Assembly (NCBI GenBank): GCA_031258835.1
Contig: JAIRMH010000289.1
Span: forward strand, 1-40,006
Direction of reading: 5' to 3'
Origin: Tannerella sp.
GTDB taxonomy: Bacteria; Bacteroidota; Bacteroidia; Bacteroidales; Tannerellaceae
Length of the DNA stretch: 40,006 nucleotides
A program made the translations under genes and the position numbers. Shown here piece after piece: positions 33,958 through 40,006 of this stretch. The notes under the pieces were generated by a model. It ran no database searches. It was not told where the DNA came from and saw nothing but the letters and a program-made list of their open reading frames with translations. The first letter of the stretch is position 1. Every line of letters begins with the position of its first letter.

Positions 33958-35598
33958 CTAAAATTTATATCCTAACGTCAATACCATACGAGTCGTATTC
34001 GAACGGAGCGTAGCCGGCATGGACACGACATCGTTCGCCGTTTTATATGTATTGGAAAAGGCATACGCGTCGGATTCATTTTGACGGTATACGCAAGCCA
34101 GATCCATGTAAAAATTAGACGTAAAGCGATACCCCAGACCTGCGGTATAATAATTCGTCGGCTTCGAGGTTACGGTAAAATGCGGGATTGTTCCGGCCGG
34201 AAGAACCTCAACGTCATTATTTACAAGCGCTTTGCGCATAGGAGAAGTCTGCATCATATAACCGGCGCGTACGGCAAACCGCGGAGTAATCTTCACTTCT
34301 GCCCCTAATTTTAACGTTTGCGACCAGGTATAATCTTCATCAATATATCTATTTGCATCATAGTTAACTTCACCTCCGTATTCATCTTTCGAAGAAAAAT
34401 ACATATCATTATAATTCACAAGTTCATAATCCGCACTTATCAGCGCCGAACTCCCCAATATAATGGAGCCGCTGAAAATCCATTTTCCCGGTGTGCTAAA
34501 CTTGTATTCCGAATAAGAATTTTCAGGAATAGAGGCACTAAATTCCGGCGTTGAGTATCCATTTATATATGTTCCCGCGCGCGCATCATAATAATCTGTC
34601 ATATTATACCAACGCGGAGAATTATAGGCGACCCCTAATCTCAATATCTGCATATTGACGATAGCTCCAACATTAATGGAGACGGCTGATCCTTCCGTAT
34701 TCAGCCAGTTTTCCAGATACAGTTCGTCATCTTTTGTATTATCATACGTAAAATATTCTTCATAAAAAGAACTGTATTTATAATTAAGATCCGTCATTGT
34801 AAGCGAAGCTCCCAAAAATAAAAAGTTGGATATATTCATGCCGAATCCTACATTATATTCGTCCATGTATCCGCTTTCATTCACAGATAAACGCATTTGA
34901 TTCGGCGAATGTATAATCCAATCACCCCCATCCCTTTCTTTTTCTCCAAAAGCGCTGTGATATAAGCCATCCTGGCCAAGCATATTTCCATACATTCCCG
35001 ATTCATATCCCAAAATCGACAGCCAATGTCCCGCTAATCCTCCTTCATTATACGGATCGTAAACGCCTTTTTCATATATCAGATCATTTTCAGGTATACC
35101 CCGATCAGGTCCAAAAGCATTAGAAGCTCGCCACGCCACATAGTCGGCCATAGAATAAGAAAGTCCGTTATTTAACATCCCGTATTTTCGGTTGAAATTT
35201 TTTACTCTGTTATGTGAAAAACCGAGGTTCCAGTTAGAGATCCCTTCTGTGCCAGCAGGAAAATAAAGTTCAAAACCAAAATTAAAGGGTGTAAATCGCG
35301 TATCATTCCGATTCATGTTAATCCCGTTCCAACTTGTAGAGGTCTTATTCGTAGAAAGATCCAAAGTTCCGGAAATTTCCGAACTGCGATAGATCCCTAA
35401 ACCTGCCGGATTCTGAGAAATAACGGAGATGTCGCCTCCCAAAGAGCCAAATGCACCGGCTATAGCAACAGAACGGGCCGTTCCGCCCAAGTCCGTATTG
35501 GAAATGGTAAATGCGTCAATCTCATTACCCTGGGCAAACAAATCCATATTGCATATCAGCAATAATAAACATGAGAATAAACTTATCTTTTTCATCAT
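33958..35598 (-). CDS. OmpP1/FadL-family outer-membrane transport protein
   Basis: Outer-membrane beta-barrel of the FadL/OmpP1/TodX family (546 residues from the start at 35598), in Bacteroidetes often annotated as hemin receptor or membrane transport protein. Members carry hydrophobic compounds across the outer membrane; the substrate here is unknown. A signal peptide (MMKKISLFSCLLLLICNMDLFAQ) is followed by DLGGTARSVAIAGAFGSLGGDISVISQNPAGLGIYR, the family's N-terminal hatch motif with NPAG. The C-terminus MVLTLGYKF ends in Phe, as expected for an assembled barrel. The frame extends 15 codons further upstream (MGECQSAPP), but that part lies in the intergenic hairpin, so the MMKK start is preferred. 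It follows the Ser-rich gene by 80 bases. Confidence 0.9.
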   Translation of the reverse strand: MMKKISLFSCLLLLICNMDLFAQGNEIDAFTISNTDLGGTARSVAIAGAFGSLGGDISVISQNPAGLGIYRSSEISGTLDLSTNKTSTSWNGINMNRNDTRFTPFNFGFELYFPAGTEGISNWNLGFSHNRVKNFNRKYGMLNNGLSYSMADYVAWRASNAFGPDRGIPENDLIYEKGVYDPYNEGGLAGHWLSILGYESGMYGNMLGQDGLYHSAFGEKERDGGDWIIHSPNQMRLSVNESGYMDEYNVGFGMNISNFLFLGASLTMTDLNYKYSSFYEEYFTYDNTKDDELYLENWLNTEGSAVSINVGAIVNMQILRLGVAYNSPRWYNMTDYYDARAGTYINGYSTPEFSASIPENSYSEYKFSTPGKWIFSGSIILGSSALISADYELVNYNDMYFSSKDEYGGEVNYDANRYIDEDYTWSQTLKLGAEVKITPRFAVRAGYMMQTSPMRKALVNNDVEVLPAGTIPHFTVTSKPTNYYTAGLGYRFTSNFYMDLACVYRQNESDAYAFSNTYKTANDVVSMPATLRSNTTRMVLTLGYKF

Positions 35599-35617
35599 TT
35601 TCTGTTTTTTATTAGTA

Positions 35618-35641
35618 GGGGGAGCGCTTTGACACTCCCCC
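35618..35641. other. Intergenic GC hairpin between the Ser-rich and FadL-like genes
   Basis: GGGGGAG (35618-35624), 10-base loop, CTCCCCC (35635-35641). On the minus strand no T run follows, so it is more likely an attenuating or RNA-stabilising stem between two cotranscribed genes than a full terminator. Confidence 0.5.
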
Positions 35642-35678
35642 ATTTTATTAATTTTATTTTTAACGATATGAATCTTTT

Positions 35679-37154
35679 TTATCTGCTGCGACCGCCGCCT
35701 GAACGGCTGCTACCGCTGCTGCTACTACTGCCACTTGAGCGACTAACGCTGCCACTACTGTTTCCACCGCCCGAACGGCTTGACGAACCTGATGAATAAC
35801 TACTTGAACTACTTGACGAACGGTTGCTGCTCGGCGACGAATAGCTGCTACTACGCGCACTGCTACTCGAAGAACTCCTGCTTACGGACGACGAAGAACG
35901 ATTCTCATCCGAAGTTGTCGCACTGCTTGAAGCGCTACGCGTACGAACCGACCTTGTAACTTTTGCATCCGAAGACGATGTTGCAGTTCTATTTGTAGTT
36001 GCTGTTGAATTATTCGCCGAACGGCTGTCTGAAGCACTTGCCCTTGTTGCGGAACTTTCTCTTGTCGTTCTTCCCGGAACCGTACTTTCCCTTAATGACG
36101 TACTACGCCGGGAATTAGCATCTGTGCTTCGCACGGCTGAACTCCGTCCTTCGGAAGATCGTACCGACGAACTGCGGTTTGACGAACGTACAGCTGAACT
36201 GCGTCCTTCGGAAGAACGCACCGACGAACTGCGGTTTGACGAACGCACGGCTGAACTCCGTCCTTCGGAAGATCGTACCGACGAACTGCGGTTTGACGAA
36301 CGTACAGCTGAACTCCGGCTTGACGCAGATGCGGCCGAACGCGAGCCTGACGAACTATAGCTACTTGCATAACGCCCGCCTGAACGGGAATTACCTGTCG
36401 CAGCGCGCCCATATTGATTTCGGTAGTAAGGTTTATCATAATAATGGTGATTATGCCAATAGTTGCCATAGTAGCCGCCATAGTAGCCGCCATAATAACC
36501 GCCACCCCAGCCGTAATAACCGCCATAATACCATGGCGAATACCAGCCGCCATAAAAACCACCCCAGCCATAAGATCCCCAATGATAAGGACGATACCAA
36601 TAGGAACTGTACCACGGGTAATACCATGAATTGTAAAACCACGGATCGTATCCCCAGCCGTAGCTGTTACCAATGTTAATATTTACATCAACACCTCCGT
36701 CATAAGTATCATAATCATACGCATAATAGCCGTCGCTCAGATAAAGATTCACATTATCCGAACCGGTAATCGTTATCTTGCTTGGAGAGTGATAACGGAT
36801 AATACGTTCCGTATACTCAAAATCCGACCTGCGCACATCGGCGGGAACCGTATCTTCCACATACTCGTCAATGTAAGCGTTATCCGTAAAATCTTCGGCC
36901 GCATCATAAGCGGAATAACGACGGTTGTATGCATCTACATCCATCGTATTTGTTGAAGATATGGCAGACGATGTTGATACAGCGCTGTTACTACGTTCGG
37001 AAAAAGTTGCCGGAACGGTTTCTTTTTTTGTGTTCTTATTGTTTTTACTCTTACCTGAAGAGAAATAAACATCATCCACAAATTCTTCCTGTGCAAATAC
37101 GCCAACAGTCATTGCAAGCATTACCAGCATGGAAGTTAATTTTCTTGTTTTCAT
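35679..37154 (-). CDS. Secreted low-complexity protein: Tyr/Gly/Trp-rich then Ser/Arg-rich with repeats
   Basis: Exported protein of 491 residues and unknown function. Signal peptide 1-21 (MKTRKLTSMLVMLAMTVGVFA). Residues 22-160 are acidic to neutral with NNKNTKKETVP and a short beta-rich part (KITITGSDNVNLYLSDGYY). About 165-255 is extremely aromatic and Gly-rich (GGYYGGYYGGYYGNY, SWYYPWYSSYWYRPYHW). About 260-491 is Ser/Arg-rich, including a 19-residue repeat (SSAVRSSNRSSSVRSSEGR) three times, and ends SGSSRSGGGRSR. The C-terminal 230 residues are likely disordered and strongly basic; they could bind a polyanion such as surface polysaccharide, but that is a guess. The start has a perfect AGGAGG 7 bases upstream, unusual here. 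It is followed by the FadL-like gene in the same direction and separated from it by a hairpin. Confidence 0.88.
   Translation of the reverse strand: MKTRKLTSMLVMLAMTVGVFAQEEFVDDVYFSSGKSKNNKNTKKETVPATFSERSNSAVSTSSAISSTNTMDVDAYNRRYSAYDAAEDFTDNAYIDEYVEDTVPADVRRSDFEYTERIIRYHSPSKITITGSDNVNLYLSDGYYAYDYDTYDGGVDVNINIGNSYGWGYDPWFYNSWYYPWYSSYWYRPYHWGSYGWGGFYGGWYSPWYYGGYYGWGGGYYGGYYGGYYGNYWHNHHYYDKPYYRNQYGRAATGNSRSGGRYASSYSSSGSRSAASASSRSSAVRSSNRSSSVRSSEGRSSAVRSSNRSSSVRSSEGRSSAVRSSNRSSSVRSSEGRSSAVRSTDANSRRSTSLRESTVPGRTTRESSATRASASDSRSANNSTATTNRTATSSSDAKVTRSVRTRSASSSATTSDENRSSSSVSRSSSSSSARSSSYSSPSSNRSSSSSSSYSSGSSSRSGGGNSSGSVSRSSGSSSSSGSSRSGGGRSR
36131..36323 (-). repeat. 57-bp tandem repeat inside the Ser-rich gene
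   Basis: Three full 57-base units (36131-36187, 36188-36244, 36245-36301) plus a partial fourth. Units differ at only a few positions, such as GCACGG versus GTACAG. Each encodes 19 residues. The high identity points to recent copy-number change, and the unit keeps the frame. Confidence 0.93.
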
Positions 37155-37161
37155 TTCTGTT

Positions 37162-37167
37162 CCTCCT
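37162..37167 (-). promoter_or_regulatory. Perfect Shine-Dalgarno of the Ser-rich gene
   Basis: AGGAGG on the minus strand, 7 bases before the ATG at 37154. Most genes in this window have no such site, as is usual in Bacteroidetes, so this suggests unusually strong or differently controlled translation. Confidence 0.6.
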
Positions 37168-37333
37168 CTAATTTATTTTAATCTAAAAAATTTATATTCA
37201 ATTCCAACTTCAAAAATTAGACCATTTATTAAACGAATGGTTTAATTATTTCATTGTTTATTCTATTTATTATCATTCATTTATATTATTTACAAACCGT
37301 CGCAAACCTTACGATCTCAATTTTTACTGTTTC

Positions 37334-37581
37334 AGTCAAATGTCAAATCGTACTAATGTCAAACATTATCGAAAGGAAATTTTTTCTCCGATACAAATGT
37401 ACGCAGTATCTTACTAAAAACATCCGTTTATATAATCTTTAACATATCAATTTATTATTATTTATCACTTTTTCCGGCTTTTGACAGTTTGACAGTTTGA
37501 CATAGAGATGTATCTGTTGGCAAAAACGCTGCACACAATATGTTTTTTTTGTTTTATTGACAAATTTATATTGACAAATTT
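37334..37581. promoter_or_regulatory. Cluster of TTTGACA boxes in a divergent intergenic region
   Basis: In the 489-base spacer between divergent genes a heptamer recurs in both orientations. AGTCAAA or TGTCAAA lies at 37334, 37341 and 37357. TTTGACA lies three times at exact 8-base steps (37480, 37488, 37496). ATTGACAAATTT lies twice, 14 bases apart (37556 and 37570); the second copy supplies the -33 element of the rightward promoter. The rest of the spacer is AT-rich and has a small inverted repeat ACCATT...AATGGT near 37220-37240. I suggest operator sites, but the binding protein is unknown. Confidence 0.5.
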
Positions 37582-37600
37582 CTTTTGTTTCGTATATTTG
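37571..37600 (+). promoter_or_regulatory. Promoter of the secreted barrel-like protein gene
   Basis: TTGAC (from 37571), 19 bases after TTG, then TATATTTG (37593-37600), an exact TAnnTTTG. It leaves a leader of about 37 bases before the ATG at 37644. Confidence 0.65.
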
Positions 37601-37643
37601 CCCGCCGAAAACGATCATAAGATACGCAAATAATAACTGCAAA

Positions 37644-38519
37644 ATGACTTTTGAAAAAAAAATAACATATCTGCTTTTCTATCTTATAACAACCTTCTTT
37701 GTGAGCAGTGAAGGGCAGGCTCAAGACGCCGACTGGCATGAGACATTGAGATATCTGCAGTATTCGCCACGATATTTTGGTCCCAACGCGTTTCCTTTGC
37801 CGGAATTACGTAGCGGACGCCTCGGTACGCGATGGGAAGCGGAATTGAAGGGGGAACATCATGAATATGAAGGAGATCGCACTAAAGATGTTTATACGAG
37901 ACTTTTTATTCCTGTAGCGGAAGGCCGTGCAGGATTGGAAATCAGTTGTGTGATATACGAATATTATACTATGACGGAAGAAACCGTCATAGAGCGACAT
38001 GCCGCAGGTCGTTATTGGGATGCCGGCGCTCACGGGGATGTTATCATAAGTTCTTTTTACCAATTATTAAAAAGTGAAAGATGGACGGATATCATGCTGG
38101 AAGCCTCTCTCAAAACCGCAAGCGGCAGCAGGTTGGCGGATGCACGTTATACCGATGCGGCGACATATTGGTTTAACCTGAATATCGGGCGCTATTTATA
38201 TAAGATTCCAAACCATTCATCATATTTGCGCATACAGGGGTTTGCCGGCTTTTATTGCTGGATGACAAACGATATCATACACCGGCAAAACGATGCAATC
38301 CTCTATTCTGCCGGTATTAGCGGCGCACATGAAAATTTTACCGTTGACGTCGATGTCGCCGGATTTTACGGATACAAAAACAATGGCGACCGTCCGCTGC
38401 AATTACGCATCAAACTGAATTACGAATACAGGAATAACATACTTTCATTCAGATATAAACACGGAATGAAAGACTGCCTTTACGACTGTTTTTCTTTGGC
38501 TTACATGAGATGTTTTTGA
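37644..38519 (+). CDS. Secreted protein, probable outer-membrane beta-barrel, unknown function
   Basis: Protein of 291 residues with an N-terminal signal peptide (about 1-26, ending SSEGQAQ). The mature protein has the alternating pattern of an outer-membrane barrel: RLGTRWEAELKGEHHEYEG, TRLFIPVAEGRAGLEISCVIYEYYT, IMLEASLKTASG, YWFNLNIGRYLY, SYLRIQGFAGFYCW, FTVDVDVAGFYGY, LQLRIKLNYEYRNNILSFRYKHGM, ending in MRCF with a terminal Phe as barrels do. The segment RYLQYSPRYFGPNAFPLPEL near the N-terminus looks like a conserved plug or interaction strip. I do not recognise a named family. It has its own promoter next to the TTTGACA cluster and converges on the aminopeptidase gene. Confidence 0.8.
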   Translation: MTFEKKITYLLFYLITTFFVSSEGQAQDADWHETLRYLQYSPRYFGPNAFPLPELRSGRLGTRWEAELKGEHHEYEGDRTKDVYTRLFIPVAEGRAGLEISCVIYEYYTMTEETVIERHAAGRYWDAGAHGDVIISSFYQLLKSERWTDIMLEASLKTASGSRLADARYTDAATYWFNLNIGRYLYKIPNHSSYLRIQGFAGFYCWMTNDIIHRQNDAILYSAGISGAHENFTVDVDVAGFYGYKNNGDRPLQLRIKLNYEYRNNILSFRYKHGMKDCLYDCFSLAYMRCF

Positions 38520-38584
38520 ACAACGCCGCTCTACCCTGCTTCGGTTTACTCCAAAAAGATCGACTATGGCTGCGTTTACTTATA

Positions 38585-39961
38585 CTAATGCCGAAAGTCT
38601 TCTACTTCTTCAACGGTTCGTGGAATGCGTATACCCAAAAGGCGGGATCCGGTTTCGGTAATCAGATAATCTTCCTCATTACGTACGCCTCCAAAGTCTT
38701 TATACGTTTCGACTTTATCATAATTTATAAAATCGGCGAATTTTTTAGCGGATTTCCACTGATCGATAAGTTCGGGTATAAAATATACACCCGGTTCAAT
38801 CGTATGTACAAATCCCGGCTCTAATTTACGGGCAAGACGGAGAGACGCACGGCCGAATTGCTTACTTTTAGAGCGTCCGTCATACCCGACATATACTTCG
38901 CCAAAATTTTCCATGTCATGCACATCAAGTCCCATCATATGGCCGAGTCCATGAGGATAAAACAGGGCGTAAGCTCCCGTAATCAAAGCGCTTTCCGTAT
39001 CACCATGCATTAGCCCCAAACTTTTCAATCCTTCTATCATCACTTTTGCAGAGATATCATAGATCTCTTCGAACGTGATACCGGGACGAAGCGCCGCAAC
39101 CGATGCATCGTGCATAGCCGTTTGTATTCTGTATATATCGCGTTGCCGTGCGGTAAACCGCCGGTCGGACGGCGTCGTAGAAGACATGTCGCCGGCATAA
39201 CCGGTTTCCGTTTCCGCACCCGCATCGACGAGAAACAAATCACCGCTTTTAACCATGTTTCCGTGATAATGATTATGGAGCGTTTGACCGTTTATCGTTG
39301 CTATAATCGGAAAAGACAAACCGCAATTGTTTGATCCGGCAACCGATGTTATTGCAGCAACCACTTCATATTCGCGAATACCGGGATGTATCGCACGCAT
39401 TGCTGCTAAATGCATATCCGCCGTAACAAGACATGCTTTTTCTATTTCTGCAATTTCTTCCTCCGTTTTGTAATTACGCATATTCACGACCGCTTTCACG
39501 AAATCGACAGAAAACGGCTTTTCACCCGGACGGACATTGAGCCAGTTCCATAATTTCAGCGTATGTTCCGGACGATAGGCTGGCAGATAATGTATCGTAC
39601 GACCTTTCTGCTGCGCTTTTTTTAGATAATCCGCAATGGCGCTCGATGGCATAAGCTCGCTGATCCCCGCCGAAGAACTCTTTTCCCGAAGCGTGGGCTG
39701 AATGCCCATCCATATGATATCGTCAATCGTCAATTCATCGCCGAATATGATCTCGCGGTCATCGTCAATATCTATTACTGCCGATAATCCGGCATATGGC
39801 TGACCGAAAAAATACAGGAAAGTAGAATCCTGACGATAAGGATATGTATTATCGGCATAATTGCATCCGGCCTCATCATTACCGATAAAAAGCAACAGAC
39901 CGGAACCTAACGCTTTTTTCAACGCCGCCCGGCGATTTACATAAGTCTCTTTACTGAACAT
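38585..39961 (-). CDS. pepP: Xaa-Pro aminopeptidase (M24B metallopeptidase)
   Basis: Cytoplasmic metallopeptidase of 458 residues that removes an N-terminal residue before proline. The N-terminal aminopeptidase-P domain (about 1-135, LLLFIGNDEAGCNYADNTYPYRQDSTFLYFFG) is followed by the pita-bread domain. All five metal ligands are visible: two Asp in LVDAGAETETGYAGDMSS (about 240-260), His in HGLGHMMGLDVHD (about 340), Glu in HTIEPGVYF (about 389) and Glu in LITETGSR (about 433). Length is normal. No signal peptide. The next gene upstream is outside the window. Confidence 0.95.
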   Translation of the reverse strand: MFSKETYVNRRAALKKALGSGLLLFIGNDEAGCNYADNTYPYRQDSTFLYFFGQPYAGLSAVIDIDDDREIIFGDELTIDDIIWMGIQPTLREKSSSAGISELMPSSAIADYLKKAQQKGRTIHYLPAYRPEHTLKLWNWLNVRPGEKPFSVDFVKAVVNMRNYKTEEEIAEIEKACLVTADMHLAAMRAIHPGIREYEVVAAITSVAGSNNCGLSFPIIATINGQTLHNHYHGNMVKSGDLFLVDAGAETETGYAGDMSSTTPSDRRFTARQRDIYRIQTAMHDASVAALRPGITFEEIYDISAKVMIEGLKSLGLMHGDTESALITGAYALFYPHGLGHMMGLDVHDMENFGEVYVGYDGRSKSKQFGRASLRLARKLEPGFVHTIEPGVYFIPELIDQWKSAKKFADFINYDKVETYKDFGGVRNEEDYLITETGSRLLGIRIPRTVEEVEDFRH

Positions 39962-39973
39962 AAATATAATTAT

Positions 39974-40004
39974 TAAAGTTACAACATTTTATTTTCAATT
40001 CAAC
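39974..40004 (-). promoter_or_regulatory. Possible promoter of pepP
   Basis: On the minus strand GTTG (40001-40004), 19 bases, TAACTTTA (39974-39981), one base off TAnnTTTG. It would give a very short leader of about 6-7 bases before the ATG at 39961, so this is tentative. Confidence 0.35.
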
Positions 40005-40006
40005 AG

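Noticed and set aside
36131-36323. Possible CRISPR array
   Set aside because: The repeat is continuous, with no unique spacers, and is in frame inside a coding gene.
36124-36360. Plus-strand repeat protein (TAELRPSE / TDELRFDE units)
   Set aside because: It only mirrors the 57-bp repeat of the Ser-rich gene on the other strand.
37439-37642. 67-codon minus-strand frame in the intergenic region
   Set aside because: It covers the promoter and repeat boxes of the rightward gene, has no start signal and no family resemblance.

Overview
The window comes from a member of the Bacteroidetes, most likely order Bacteroidales. The evidence is paired SusC/SusD outer-membrane proteins, a one-protein hybrid two-component regulator, the Bacteroidetes promoter pattern (a -33 TTTG-like box, 19-20 bases, then a -7 TAnnTTTG box) in front of several genes, mostly SD-less starts, and housekeeping genes in Bacteroidales style. 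I cannot name a genus. No rRNA, tRNA, CRISPR array or insertion sequence was seen.

Left part (1-17945) is a polysaccharide utilisation locus that, by its enzymes, targets glucuronoxylan. On the minus strand, transcribed leftward, are a hybrid two-component sensor/regulator (HTCS), a SusC transporter, a SusD lipoprotein, and a second, shorter SusC-like transporter that runs off the left edge. Diverging on the plus strand are a GH115 alpha-glucuronidase, a sialate-O-acetylesterase-type (CE20-like) esterase, and a GH10 endoxylanase lipoprotein. A frameshifted, internally deleted relic of a GH43 gene follows. The likely scheme is that surface GH10 cuts xylan, SusC/SusD import the oligosaccharides, periplasmic esterase and glucuronidase strip the side groups, and the HTCS senses the products.

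Middle part (18012-25115) holds fused aspartokinase/homoserine dehydrogenase (thrA) and threonine synthase (thrC), separated only by heptanucleotide repeats. There is no homoserine kinase between them. After thrC comes a small lipoprotein gene on the opposite strand, flanked on its far side by a diverged 138-base copy of the thrC 3' end, which is a recombination scar. Next is an uncharacterised two-gene set: a radical SAM protein with a helix-hairpin-helix (DNA modification/repair type) and its usual partner protein.

Right part (25250-40006) is mostly housekeeping. On the minus strand lie dnaE-trxA and a series reading from 37154 leftward: a Ser/Tyr/Gly-rich repeat protein, a FadL/OmpP1-type outer-membrane protein, an ECF sigma factor with its own near-perfect promoter, a 54-residue protein, ribulose-phosphate epimerase and a shortened ComEC-like protein. 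On the plus strand lie ilvE and a secreted probable beta-barrel protein. An Xaa-Pro aminopeptidase closes the window on the minus strand.

The least-explained items are the radical SAM pair, the thrC scar with its lipoprotein cargo, the missing homoserine kinase, the GH43 relic, the cluster of TTTGACA boxes near 37334-37581, and the ComEC lacking an OB-fold region.
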